From: Whalleya microplaca
Lineage: Eukaryota > Ascomycota > Sordariomycetes > Xylariales > Xylariaceae
DNA: 64,000 nt
NCBI GenBank assembly: GCA_022497155.1
Contig: MU385712.1
Coordinates: 929,765 to 993,764, forward strand
Direction of reading: 5' to 3'
Part shown: positions 14,101 to 26,352 of the stretch, one piece after another
How the letters are laid out: every line of letters begins with the position of its first letter
Numbering within the stretch: position 1 is the stretch's first letter
Position numbers and translations under genes: made by a program
Notes under the pieces: generated by a model
The model's input: the letters and a program-made list of their open reading frames with translations, nothing else
What the model was told of the DNA's origin: nothing
The model's database searches: none

Positions 14101-17100
14101 TTTTTTTAATCTATAAATTCTATATTTAATAGCTTTATTTTAATAACGTTTAAATATTCTTTTATTAATTTAATATTTCGCGGCGCGGAAATAAAACGCG
14201 AAATAATACTTTTATATTTTTTATCTATTTTAAATATATTTTAGGGTTCGAAATTCGGCTTTATATTTTATAATATCGCTTGCTTCTAATTAATCGACCC
14301 TAAAAAAACTATACTATCCGATTCGGCATTATCGACTAAATAAACTTTTCGTACTTTTAATTTATATATTATATATAGCTTAATTTCGTTTTTCCGTAAC
14401 ATTTTTTTATAATATAATATTATACGCTATATTACCTATCTGGATTCCTTTTTAATAGTTTCCCGTAATAAGCCTAATAAATAATTATTAAATAATAAGG
14501 CTCGTATTTAATCGCTATTTTAAAATATCTTATTAATAATAATTTCTATCCGTTTACCGACCTATTTTAAACTTAAGTTATTTTAAATTACACTTCCAAA
14601 TTTCGCCAGATTTATTATTACTATAATATTTTAAAGCCTTTATTTACTATTAACCTAGCCCCTAATATCGGCAGTTATTAATTTTCCGAAAAATTAACGA
14701 TATTAATTAAGATTCGCTCAGCTAGCTTATCGTATATAAAGGGTACTACAATCTTAATACTTCTAAAAAATATCGAAACCATTAATAAGCCTTTTTTAAA
14801 ATAAATTATTATACGCGATTAAAAAATAAAATTAAAACCGAAAAATAACAGGAATATAACCTTAAAGTTTCTAACTATATAAATCGGTAACGGCAAGTTA
14901 TAATTTACTAACTATATAGATTTTTCGATTAAATTAAAGCTCCCAATTCCATTATTTACTAATATATTAAAGCCGGACCACGTAATCCTAATTCTTCGCA
15001 TAAGTATTTAATATTTAAAAACATATAATTACATAATAATACTTAACTAAATACCCGTATTAATAACCGCAGTAATTAAATCCTTATATCCTTTAAAGCT
15101 AATTCTTATAATTAATTAGGGCAATAGTCGGATATATACTCCAATATCCCGGATAAATACCGGCAAAAATATTATAATAATTTAGGCAGCGTTACCGGAT
15201 ATTATAAAAACATTATTAATCGATATATTTATAAAACTATCCTAAAATTTATTAGATATAAAGACTAGCTATAATACGCTTAATATAAAATTAAATTAAA
15301 ATTGCTATTTTTATTGCTACTAATTAATTATTTCGGCTAAAGAGATATAAATTATTTTATAAGGCTTTCGACCTATTTTATCCGCTTTATTAAATAAATA
15401 TTAAAATAATACTTTATTAAACCCTGTATAATACTTAATTAAATTATCTTATAAAACTTTAAATCTTTTTGCCGCATTTTTAGAAATTTTTTTCTTTTAA
15501 TATTCCGAAATTAAAATTAAAACTAGTTAATTAAATATAATATTTTCTAATATATTAATCTAAGTTTATTTCGGCATTTCTAAAACTATTAAAAATAGAA
15601 GATTTAACTTTAATAATACTTTATCGATTGTTTTTTTTACGGATATACTACCGTTTATATTTTTATACCTTTTTAATATTAAAATATTAATTTTATCCTT
15701 ACTTTTATACTAAAACAACTTAATTACTATTTTATATATAGAATTCCCGCTTCTATTAATAATTAGTTTCTCCCAAAAATAATTTTATAGATTTATAAGT
15801 TCGTAAAAAATATTATTTTTTAGGCCTTTTATTCCAATATTATTAACCTTTAAATCCGTAACTAGTATCGTTTCCGGGTTACAATTTTATAAATTAACTA
15901 TTAATCGAATAAAATTATAGTTTTATTTAAATTTTATATTTTTTTCGATCTTACTATATTTATAAAGGTAATAATAAACTAATTTCCGAATTTAAATACC
16001 GCATACCTTTATTTCATATAGAAATTATAAACAGGCCTAAATAATACCTTCTCCATTTATTTTACCTTCAGTAATTATATGCCTAAAAAATAGGATATTT
16101 TTAATCTCGGAAATAACTTAAAAACCTCCGATAAAATATCCCTTAAATTAATTATTATATCGCATTATATTATCGCGACTTAATAACGCTATTAAGAAAT
16201 AAATAATAAAAAAATAACTTAATTTTTTATAAAAAAAATAAGTATTTCGATTATACCCTTGGAATAATATCGGTTGTAATATATATTAACTGTTTTAATC
16301 TTGTCGGCTATTATATTTTTTATATCTTCCTTTTCTATTTAAAAGCTTGGTACGATAAATATTAAAAGATATATCCCCTGCTTTACGTCTTTAAGTATTT
16401 TATTAAATAAAAGTTTCTTTTTATAGGGCGTAATATTCTAATTTCGGTAGTATTAATCGAAATTCCTTTATAAATATAATAAAATTTTTATTAGTTTTAA
16501 ACTATATAATAAATATCTATTTTATAAACTTAATTAAGTCTTTTATTTCGTCTAGTTAAAAAAATAAAATCTCTTTTTTTAGGATAACTTTAAGCTATTT
16601 TAAGCTTACTAATAATAAGCGAAACCGAACCGAACGTTAATAATTAACCGATTTATTCTTATATAGTCGATCGGGCAAAACCTATTAGATATTACGGCTA
16701 TTATAATTTATTAAGCCGACTATAATATTCGCCTATATATATATAACGTTCTAAACTTCTTTATAATCTAATTCGAAAAACTCGTTATATAATTTCGAGC
16801 AAAACTATATAATCCGCTTAATAACCTTTTAATTAATTTTCTACCATAAACTATTAATAAAAATAACGTTTTATTCCTTAATTTTCCCTTATTTCCGGAC
16901 GTTCTTTACCCGAACCGAATAATTTAAAACATAATAATAAATTTCTATCGGTCCGAATAGTTTATTACCTCTTTTTAAGTCTTTTAATTATTCTATAGGA
17001 ATTTTTATCTACTTTAAGTCACTAATTTTAAAATATCGCTTCAGAATTACCTTTATTTTTTTCCAAATAATAATACCTTTTAGTAAAGTTTTAATCTGTC

Positions 17101-18927
17101 GTTTATTAGTTTAATTATTTATTTAATATAACATTTCCCTAATTTTAATATCATTTTTTAAGCCGTATCTATCGAATATATATATTATATTTTCGATCTA
17201 ATTTATAATATTATTTCTATCGAATAAAAACTATAAATAGTTTCGAAAATTTAGTAACGCAGCCGTTATTATAAACCTAATTCTTCCGGTTATAATAAAT
17301 CGCTTTTAATCGGAAGCCATATTTTAATCCGTAAGCTTTTTATCAACTTATATATTTTTTGTTATACTAAAAAATAAAGTCTTTTAGCTAGTTATTTTTA
17401 ATTAAATATTCTAATTATATAATACCGAATCTCTTTTATTTTACTAGTACTTTTAATTAATAGTAAAATTAATAGTCCTTTAATTATTAGTTAGTTAAAG
17501 GGATTTCTTTTAGCTATATTTAATATAGTTTAAAATATCTTATCGTTTAGCTGTCTTAATTCTTTAGTTATACTTAATTTTAAAGGAATATAATCTATTT
17601 TTTTTAATTATATTAGGTCGTAATTCTATAATACTCTAGATATAAAATTACAACTATTCTTTAAGACGCTAATAATAACCTTAAAAATTAGGAAACTTTT
17701 AAAAAGAATCTCGATAATAAGTCGCTAATCTGGTTATTGTATTATATTAGTTAATTAATCGCATAATAAAACTACTTATAAGCTAATTAAAAACTCGGAT
17801 ATTATTTTTATTACTTAAATTCTATCCTAATTTATTTTATAGGTTTAAATTATAGCACGTTTTTATATACTATTTACTATATACTTTATAATTTTCTGAT
17901 TTTTTCTAATTTTTCGTACTACTAATTTTCTTATATTTAACTTGCTTTATTAAAATTTATACTTTTTTATATTTTCGTATTACTATATTCTTATATTTCT
18001 TATATTTTATATTTTTTATATTACTATATTTCTATATTACTAACTTATTAATATATATTATAAATCTTTTATAAGTTTTTTTATTAATCTGTTTATTTTT
18101 AATATTACTTCTTTATTTTAAATAATCGTTTACCGTCAGTTTTTTTTTTTAGTTAGTATTTCTTTTTTATAAATTTAATTAGTTTAGTGGTTTTAAAGGT
18201 TTTACTAAAGTCCTTCTCTTTTAGTCCTATTTTACTATTACTTTTATTTAGATTATTCTTTTCGATTAATTAAAAAAGCGAAAAAGTTAAAGCCTATCCG
18301 GGGAAGCTAAATGTTTTGGAATAGGGTATTAAGGTAAAGGAGGTACTATTTTATAGCTTAACTAATCGGAAGTAATTAAGGCGATAAAATAAAAAGAGTC
18401 ACTTATAATGGCGATTGATCGAAAGGAAAAATATGTCTATTCTCGGCGACAAGGCCGTCTAAGCTATATATGTTCTATTTAAAAATAAAAGAAAAAAATA
18501 AGCGATATATATGTGCTACGGCATATTAGCCCCATAACAATATCTAGCAGCTTTTAATAAACACCGGAATTATATTACATTCATTATTTCTTTTACTTAT
18601 TAATGCCATTTTAACCACCTAGTACAGGATTTATAGATTATACCTCCTCCAGATGTTTTAACAGTACTTAATATGATAGTGTTAGCCATGTAAGGTCCCG
18701 ACTGCTCACTACGGTGTCAGTGATAAAGACACTCACTGTTTGTGATATTCAAGTTGTATCAAAGTATAAAACTAACTTATTCAGCGTAAAAGGGCATGAT
18801 GCATGACTTAAGAGAAAGCTTGGAGGTTCCTAATTATCTCGACATGCTTGTTAGTAAATTTTATGCATCTTTCTAGCAATTGTTTTAGTTCGAGTTCAAG
18901 AAACCGAAGTAGCTTTTACAAGATAGC

Positions 18928-19060
18928 TGTTGAATTGAGGGCCAAGAACTGGTACAGTACAAGGCACGAACAGTAGTATTGTGTATATAACAAGCCGTCT
19001 GCCACTTTAGAATAGCTGAACCTCAAGTCAATTAAGTCTCATTAACCCTGCATATCAACA
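18928..19060. mobile_element. Solo LTR, copy 1 (TGTTGA...TCAACA family)
   Basis: This 133-bp unit begins TGTTGA and ends TCAACA. It is flanked by ATAGC and ATAGG, a 4 of 5 match for a target duplication. It is closely similar along its length to 24472-24605, with differences mostly transitions, as RIP would make. TG...CA ends with a 5-bp duplication suggest an LTR, probably Copia-like given the TGTTGA terminus; the superfamily is inference because no internal region is present. Confidence 0.75.
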
Positions 19061-20209
19061 ATAGGAATCCCACCACGTTCCCGCACTTAGAAGTCACACG
19101 CTTCGTATGAACGATTAAGGAACGTTTCCTAAGGCTAGTATCACCGATATATTTGCCGCAGTATCATTCATATCAGAGTCGTTCCACCATAGCAGTCATG
19201 ATAAAGACCAATTAAAGTGAGGAAGCTATGATGATCTCGGTACTATGCTCACACAACACGTCACAGGCTCGTTGTAGTTGTGTCGGGAATCAAGGTCTAG
19301 TAAAGTGAGGTTCGTAAAACCATCGAATGAGGACTAGGACTACGCCTCATTATAGTGCGCGTGAATTATTGTCATACCTCAGATATCAGCTTACTTTACA
19401 CGAAGCGACAAATTCGCGTCATATAACTCGAACTGGTTGATTCAGGCGTCGTTGAGGCTCACCGACTCGACTTCACTAGACCAGCTGATCTCATAAACGA
19501 CTTTGTCTGGCCTTTTGATATATATCTCGGATGGCGGAGCAACACTGTTGGTCCCTTACATCAATCCGAGATCCATAGGGCTGAATGGTGGCGTCATTAT
19601 TGCTTACTTCAGCCTATTAGTTCTAGATGCACCTTCGTCGATTGGCCATTGAGGTCAGCCGAACGCGAACGCCTCATCTCTTTGTCGGTGCTCGCGTCCG
19701 GGGTCGCGTGGGACAAAATTATCACGGGCCGAGTTTGACTTCAAGTGGAGTGCAAGGACCAAAAGCTACGACACTATTATTATCTCTACTTTACCGAGTG
19801 CACGAGGCATACTCCGTACCCTGTAATACAATAAATATTATTATGGAATAGTTTTTTTCCCCTCTAATGGTAAAAGAAGGACTTTAAAAATGTCATCGAA
19901 ATCCTAATATCCATCCTGTGAACTAGATGACATCAGCAACGAAGGCTATGAAGGCCAAGCCGGCAGCCGGTTCGCTGAATTGAAGCTGAACGTGGCGTTT
20001 TGTAGCTGAATCCTTCGCAATCTCCACCATAAGCCCTAGGTACCAAACCATCACGAGATTCTCGGAATTGGCCATAGCGCTTATTGCTCTCACCAGAAAA
20101 TGGAAAATTCTGGTTCAATTACCGTGGTTGGTTGTCTTCGATCGGTTGCTCGAAAAATAGAGGCGGACGGAACCAAAGTCGGTCGACGAAAAGGGGTGCG
20201 CCAAGAAAG

Positions 20210-20217
20210 TATATAAA
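20210..20217 (+). promoter_or_regulatory. TATA box of the small secreted protein gene
   Basis: TATATAAA lies 123 bp upstream of the ATG at 20340, in otherwise mixed-composition DNA. Placement fits a fungal core promoter; the transcription start is not visible. Confidence 0.5.
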
Positions 20218-20339
20218 CCTCAGCACCCCGGGGATAGACAAGAGAGATGCAATGCAACACACCTCGACCATTCAAACGAAGATAACCATCACCACCTTAA
20301 ACCCCAGATCCACCAATTAGCTTTCGCTGTCCTATCAAG

Positions 20340-20758
20340 ATGCAGTCTTTCGCCTATCTCGTTATTGCCGGCGCAGCAGCCCTATTCCAGGGGTAAGTCC
20401 TCCGAAGTCCATATAAACACCCGCAATCCCCCCAAAGCTGACCTCGCATCAACAACCTCGTAGTGCGGCTGCTGTCCCCGCTGGTTCACCGGCTACCATC
20501 ACATCACCTGCCAGCACGCCAACTTCGTTCCCGGGGCACTACGTCTGCAAGACTATCACGACGGTCACCAGCACGAAGCCTCCCATTGGCAAGTGCTTAT
20601 TCGTATGCCCCAAGCTCACGAGTACCTGCAAGCCCGGCGAGCCTACACGGTCTCCCTTACCTACCATCACGACCACCGACCTGCCGGGTTGCACGGAGTC
20701 CGTGGTAGTCCAGGGTCGTTGCGGGTGTGCTACTTGCCTGCCGCAGCCGACAGCCTAG
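20340..20758 (+). CDS. Small secreted cysteine-rich protein (two exons)
   Basis: Exons 20340-20392 and 20464-20758 are joined across a GTAAGT...TAG intron of 71 nt and give 115 aa. The N-terminus MQSFAYLVIAGAAALFQGAA is a clear signal peptide. The rest is Thr/Ser/Pro-rich and carries eight cysteines (two early pairs, then four close to the C-terminus, including RCGCATC), an even number suggesting disulfides. I recognise no family. Size, secretion signal and Cys count fit a small secreted protein or candidate effector, but that role is inference. It is the first gene after the 18-kb RIP block and has its own TATA box. The reading frame is kept exactly over the splice, which supports the model. 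Confidence 0.8.
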
Positions 20759-21537
20759 GCGAAAGGCTATGGATTGTTGCCTGGCCGAAGGACGATGGAC
20801 GATGAACGAAGGACTTAGGGTCTAGTCTTCAGGTCTTATGCGGAAATGCTAGCCTGAGACAGGTCTTTGCCAGCAGAGTTATTTACAATTAAAAATTCCT
20901 TTATAGTGGAGTTTGGGCTTTTAGGGTGTACCAAGGTGAAGGGAAAAGGGACGACTTCCTATGCTTAGTTCAATTTATTCGATCAATCAAGATCAGCTTA
21001 TCAGCTATTTTTTCTTCTTGATATTACTTGATGGTATAAGCGTATGCTCTTTCTTTCATCTTCCTGGATTGAAACAGTATTAGAGTCGTGCAACAAGGCG
21101 GGAGACCCACACTAGCCACAAGTCTTTTTTTATCAAACTGATTTCTCCCATACATGCAGCTAGATACTAAAATGTCTCATCGTATAAGCAACGAAACTTT
21201 GTTGTCGCTGCAACTATTTGTATCTTGTATTATCTTGTACGCACCTTGAGGTTAGTTCAGTCACTGAGAAGACCATCAAAAGGGTTGAAGATTCGTACTT
21301 CTCCCTTTCGGGCATGTAAGGATGAGAGGGTACACTTACTCCTACCGAAGGCAAGTCTATAAAATGGGAAAACAACGTATCTTATGGGACTAGCTACTGT
21401 CTATATGAAAATCAAATGTTCATCAGGCCTCTGCTTATAACCCATGCTATCGGCGGCGAGAAACGTCAAGAAGTCACCTCCACTCGCGCGCCTCCGCGAC
21501 GAGACATATACACCTGCCACTCCAGAGCCATCTCTCC
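20759..21537. other. Intergenic region between convergent genes
   Basis: This stretch holds the 3' ends of the plus-strand secreted-protein gene and the minus-strand kinase-like gene. I see no further gene, RNA or repeat. Confidence 0.5.
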
Positions 21538-22949
21538 TCAACCCTCGGTGTATCCAGCATCTGACAGAAGCTCTAGGATGGACTCGTCTGATTCTCTCCA
21601 TAATTCAGCCCTCGTCCATTTAGTCATATGGGACCGGTACCAGGTATAATCCTGGTCAAAGAAATCTCCCTCAACTTGAGTCACGAGGTCAGCCAGTCTC
21701 TCTTTGACCGTCGCATAGGTACCCGGATATGTACAGGTAGCAATCGAATCGCGAAGGCTGTGATTTAACCACCAGAATGTCCACAGCTTGTCTTCAATGG
21801 CTTCAGGGTCGATGATATACTGGTCGTCTAGGGTAATCAACTGCAGCATTATCTGCATTCCACTTTAGTAAACGGCTCCCAATGTTACATACAATGCGCC
21901 AGAAGGGTAATACTTACCGTTGCGACGTAAATGAGATTCTTGACGATGCCAGGTTCATCCGGATGAATTCTATATAGAAGAAATATGAGCGGGGCCATGA
22001 TTTGAACCCATTTTGATTAGGTATCAGTAAGGTTCTACTTACTCGTGCTCGCCTTCCTGGCGATCTGCTACATCATCAGTGCCAAAGCTAATAAGCTTTA
22101 GAATTGGGCTGATAGAGTGCTCAGGGTCATCGGGAATTAGATTTCCCACCATGACTATATCAGATATTAGCTCTCCATATCACAGGATGATTCTATGGCG
22201 CATATATTCACCATTGTCCAAGTTTAGCTTAGTGTGGAAGAAATCGTCAAGACCCGCCCGATTCGGAGACATCATGTTCAGACAAGCCTTGAGAACTGGA
22301 TGAGAAATTATCAGTCTCAGCTTGAATAGTTAAAGCCTTATATGAGATACGTACGGCAAAGGAGGAGACCCCGGAGCAAACGGTTAGGCAGGCAGGCGGC
22401 TCCGTTGCTGCTTTGTCTGATCTTCTGGATAAAATCGCGTAGGGTTCCATTCGGAATGTACTCCAAGACCAGATACTTCTTGCGAAAGCTTCCATCATCG
22501 TCGCTTTCGGAGTCGGAAGTGAGTAGGTGAGTTTGGCGGAGCCTGTCCCATTCCAGCCATTCGGGAGTCGGCTGAGGCAAGGGCTTGTCAAGTGGGTTCC
22601 CGGGTAGATCAAGGATTTGGACGATGTGGGAAGCACCTCTGAATGCCTACATACAGATTAGCATGGTATTCTGCAGCCCGTAGCCATTGTGTTATACCTT
22701 CAAGCGGTTGGACTCTAGCCGTAGAGAATCTTCTTTGTGCCAGATATCACGCTTGATAATGAAATCCTTCCAGGATCTAATGCCATTCACAGTAACTTGG
22801 GCTTTGATGCGGAGACAAAGGCCATACTCGCCATAACCGACTGCGCCAATCCATCTAAAGCATTGCTGGTCAGCCTGGTCAAAGTATACTTGAACCTCCT
22901 CAATTTCCTCTCTAAAGAGCTCAAAGCTCTGGTAATTGTCGGATGCCAT
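21538..22949 (-). CDS. Protein-kinase-like protein, probably a pseudokinase (six exons)
   Basis: Exons 22949-22698, 22646-22355, 22295-22212, 22154-22043, 21969-21918 and 21852-21538 join in frame to 368 aa; every intron has GT-AG ends. The fold of a eukaryotic protein kinase is readable: Gly-rich loop GAVGYGEYG (35-43), the VAIK-type lysine K66 in FIIKRD, and a hinge with YLVLEYIPNGTL. The catalytic loop reads HTKLNLDN (202-209), putting Lys204 where the catalytic Asp of HxDxxxxN should be. The Mg-binding DFG is SFG (232-234). Both are inactivating substitutions, so I call it a pseudokinase; ATP binding through K66 may remain. The C-terminal 100 residues are not recognised. The first in-frame Met after the leader, MASDNY, is chosen; an upstream in-frame ATG at 23054 would add 35 residues. 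Confidence 0.75.
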
Positions 22950-24090
22950 AACTGCAATGGATGGGATGTTGACGGTTGATGTTGGCAGGAAGAAAGATGA
23001 TCTGAAAAAGTACAAGGGAAAAATATTTGCTTGGGCTTCTGCAAAAATGAACAAGTGAATGAGCTTTGGTAATGCTTGCTGCGGCTAATCTGTGACTCGT
23101 CCGGGGCTCGGGTCTTGAAAAAATACAGGCAATCGAATGTGATTCTTTCAGCAATCGTTTCACGATGTCTTCGTGAGTAATAATAGTGGACCCCTCACAT
23201 GTTTGTGTATGGGACAATATGGTACAGGGCAACTTTGAATTATATGCCAAAACAATGTCGATTAATCGACTTCCCATACCGAACCTCCATACCCAATCTA
23301 CCCTTCCAAACCTACCAAAACATAGCATTGGCGCCATAGATGTCAGTAAAACAAGTCTCCTTCATTCAATGTACCAACTCAGTACATAAATTTGCCGAGC
23401 CTGAGCCCCTAGATAGCAATAACACGATTCCAGGAGCTCGAAATATGCCAACCGCGCCGCGAAGCAAATGGCTTTTTCCCGCGCTGAAGATCACGTATCG
23501 CCTACTCAATGAATGCTATACAACCCTTCCATCGTAATATCTTCAGCCACTGGTGGGGTTTGAATCATTTGTGCCTGATGCCGATCTGTGTGATTGCAAG
23601 CTTGTGTCCTCTATCTATATTTTCTACTGGGACAATCAGTTGGGTATTACCGATGGAAAGACTGAACCGGTAAAACATTCTGGGGCTTGGGTATATAACA
23701 CTTCTGGGTGGTGGTATCGAGGGAGACTATATTGATATGGATGAATGCATAAATAGTATATCGTCGCCTAGTTCAGTTTCGTGAAGGACACCTAGCGTAT
23801 AATGAAGCTCCTTGTTTAGATAAAGTCTGGTTGGGGCATACACTGCTAAACCTTCGCTAATTCTGGGAAATTGGCTCGACTACAACTCCAAGTTCTCTAG
23901 AAGACATGTCATTTTCTGTAAAGTGACACTCGAACGCCTAAATTCTTCCATGTAAGACTCCATAGTTCATAGACTGGATGCATGGGCATTGCAGTGCTGC
24001 TCGGTTTGACGCATTAGATACCCTTAGTTGTAGCGGAGGCTAGACTCTAAAATGAGAACACTCTGGCAATGAATGCTGAGATGTAGGAGC

Positions 24091-24136
24091 TTTTTTTTTT
24101 TTTTTTTTTTATTTTTTTTTTTTTTTTTTTTTTTTT
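24091..24136. repeat. Poly(T) tract
   Basis: An almost pure run of T broken by one A, so on the minus strand a poly(A) run. It could be the A-tail of a retroposed sequence whose body would lie just above 24,136, but I see no recognisable body or target duplication. Confidence 0.7.
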
Positions 24137-24471
24137 CATTACCCGGTTTTTAGTCGCGCGATACTTCCTAACACGGGCACTTTTGCAATCTTCACGTTGT
24201 TAAGGCTCTACATTCCTGGCTCTATAGGCTCTAGAACCAGGCCGCGTCCTGCATATACTGTAGTAGCGATAGTTTCTAACAGCAACTTCTATGATATTAA
24301 TAACATGCGCCTATCTGAACACTCAGGTCTACACTACTATTTCTTGCAGTTATCGTAAGGTCATGGTGGCTGTGGCTTAAGAGTCTCGTGATTAAGCAGG
24401 GCAGAAATCGGGCTTTGGATCGCAGACAATGGATAGAGCTCATACCTTATCCAAAGATCATTAATCATGAG

Positions 24472-24605
24472 TGTTGAATTGAGGGTCAAGGGCTGGTACA
24501 GTACAAGGCACGTAGTAGCATTGTGTATATATAACAGGCCATCTGCCACTCTAGAATAGCTGAATCTCAAGTCAATCTAAGCCTCATTAACCCTGTATTT
24601 CAACA
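24472..24605. mobile_element. Solo LTR, copy 2, with perfect ATGAG duplication
   Basis: This 134-bp unit starts TGTTGA and ends TCAACA. It is flanked on both sides by ATGAG (24467-24471 and 24606-24610). It is the sister of 18928-19060. No internal retrotransposon sequence is next to it, so it is a solo LTR left by recombination between LTRs, or a very small non-autonomous element. Confidence 0.85.
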
Positions 24606-25243
24606 ATGAGCCGGTCTACTTTTGAATTAACATGGATACCCTTATAAACCAATCAGTTTAAAGGCAATGACTGGTGAGTTCCGTCCATCGGTATTTGGAT
24701 ACCCCCATAAACTCCAAGATAGGAATAATAGTTGAATTCACTTGTGTGCTCCAATTTCCCTTACCTCAGAGAAAATTCCTCGTAAATCATATTAAGCAAT
24801 CATTTGCTAGAGTACCTATATTAACGTCTCACAATTTTATCACCAATTGATGTTCTCTGGGGATTTTTACTAACTGATAAGTTGTGTCTTTGCACTTTTG
24901 ATACCCCTGCGAGTTTCTTTGATAAATTGTAGAACCAGGACTTATAGGTCGCCGTATCTTAGGTATCTAGATTTCTTTTGCTAAAATGGACAATATATTT
25001 AGACTTATGACTAGGAGCTTTTGTTATTGCTCTGCATCTCAATTTGCTCATTGTCTGGTACCGGAACACCGCAGCTGGTGTACCCCATCACTTTATATAG
25101 TTACCTAGTAATAACTATAGCTAGTGTGGCTCTGCGACAATATGGGCGAAACTAAGATCATCCTGTAGTATATCTATAGCTAATATATGATAACTTGGAA
25201 AACTTGCTTTCTATCCCTCACTTGTTAGGTTTCAGAGCGTCTG

Positions 25244-26352
25244 TTATGCGATCTGGAGCGGATGAGCCTCCAAATATTCTTCAAATGTGGACAGCTTGCC
25301 TCGGGCATTCTCAGCAGCCCAAGCAACTAGCTTTTCAGAGTCTGGGCCATAATAGCCGAACTCCTCCTGGTAGCTGAAGAATTCAGCAAATAAATCAGCT
25401 CCAAATGGTGCGCTTTTCTTGAAGTCTTCGAGCGGGATCTGTTTATAGACTACCGGTTTTCCTGTGACTTTAGATATAATGGCGGCTATTTCCTCTAAGC
25501 TGTATAATGCCGTGGCGGCGCAGAAAGTCTTGCCTTCATATTTGTTGGGCTCGGCGAGAATAGCGCCAACGAACTTGCCTGTATCCCCAACAGCGTCGAT
25601 TAAGGGCAATTGGGTCTTGGTTGAATTGTTCTGGGCCACTAGAGCGCCGGAAATCAATACTTTCTCTTTCTACTCTTAGATGATTTCTTGAATTGAAAGT
25701 TCAATATCTACCCCAGGGGAGCATAACTCCTTTATATACTCTAAGAGCAAGTGTTGGGTTCTAAAGCAGGCTGGAAAGGGAAGTACATGAACCAGAATGT
25801 TTACTTACTGACCCAAGTGCCATCCATAGCCTCATGTGGCGCCCAAAAGGCGTAGTACTGGAAATTCTCCATAAATGATCCGGGTGCGAAGAAGGCGCTC
25901 TTGAGTCTTGATTGGAAGGCCCCGAATATGCTTCTTAGCTTTGGCCTTGGCGTCGAAGGGGGCGACTTTGGTGTACTTGCCGCCCGAGATCTCATTGACC
26001 CCTGGTAGAGTGCTGAAGATGATGTATTCAGCGCCTTTCTTAACGGCGACTTCGGCAATCAATTTGCCACTGTTATACTCGACTCCAAACCCTCGGGGCT
26101 GAAGGAAGGCGGTGTCATGGCAAAGACGGTGTGTGAGTCAGCCAAAGCTTTCTCGAGTGAGATGCGGTCCAGGACGTCACCATAGACGACTTCGACCTTC
26201 TCCTTGGGCTGTTTTGCCTTCTCTGAGGTCACATTACGGGTGATTGCACGTATCTTGTACTCTTGAGAGAGCTTTGGATCGTTCAGCACATAGCTGATGA
26301 CTGAACCGCCTTGTTGGCCAGTAGCGCCGAAGACGGCAAGGATCTTCGACAT
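25244..26352 (-). pseudogene. NmrA-like NAD(P)-binding protein with two frameshifts
   Basis: The N-terminus has the Rossmann motif FGATGQQGG (GxxGxxG). The protein follows the NmrA-like/atypical short-chain dehydrogenase pattern, including EYNSGKLIAEVAVKKG, YIIFSTLPG, IDAVGDTGKFVG and AAENARGK. Such proteins act as redox sensors or oxidoreductases in the cytosol. Exons 26352-25809 and 25659-25244 fit a GT-AG intron and together sum to 960 nt, a multiple of three. Inside exon 1 the frame slips by minus one near 26,080 (just after SPEGLE) and back by plus one near 25,906 (just after GLPIK). The in-frame reading hits a stop at 26,059. As given, the product would be truncated at about 97 aa. Either a decaying gene or two sequencing errors; the compensating pair keeps both options open. 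Confidence 0.75.

Larger units (their letters stand above)
1..18300. repeat. RIP-degraded AT-rich transposon block
   Basis: This stretch is very AT-rich, dominated by TA dinucleotides, with stop codons in all frames and no credible gene. Decayed Gypsy polymerase segments are readable on the minus strand at several places, with G-to-A and C-to-T changes that turn catalytic Asp codons into Asn and Gln/Trp codons into stops. That is the signature of repeat-induced point mutation in ascomycetes. The transition to ordinary composition lies at about 18,300-18,450. Positions 1 to about 3,500 and 14,000-18,300 hold more of the same decayed material that I could not assign to a domain. Short open frames here (for example near 1,063-1,308, 4,575-4,775 and 11,775-12,014) are chance frames. 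Confidence 0.9.
18300..20339. other. Gene-free flank between RIP block and secreted-protein gene
   Basis: Composition is ordinary but I see no supportable gene. The stretch contains a 133-bp solo LTR (18928-19060) and, near its end, the promoter of the small secreted protein. A short open frame at 19,627-19,851 has no recognisable motif. Confidence 0.6.
22950..25243. other. Gene-free region with poly(T) tract and solo LTR
   Basis: Promoter side of the kinase-like gene and 3' side of the NmrA-like gene. Apart from a 45-nt T-rich tract near 24,091-24,136 and the solo LTR at 24472-24605, I see nothing coding; open frames are short and lack motifs. Confidence 0.5.

Noticed and set aside
1..18300. 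Possible CRISPR or subtelomeric repeat array
   Set aside because: No regularly spaced direct repeats and no telomeric TTAGGG-type tracts; the region reads as decayed retrotransposons.
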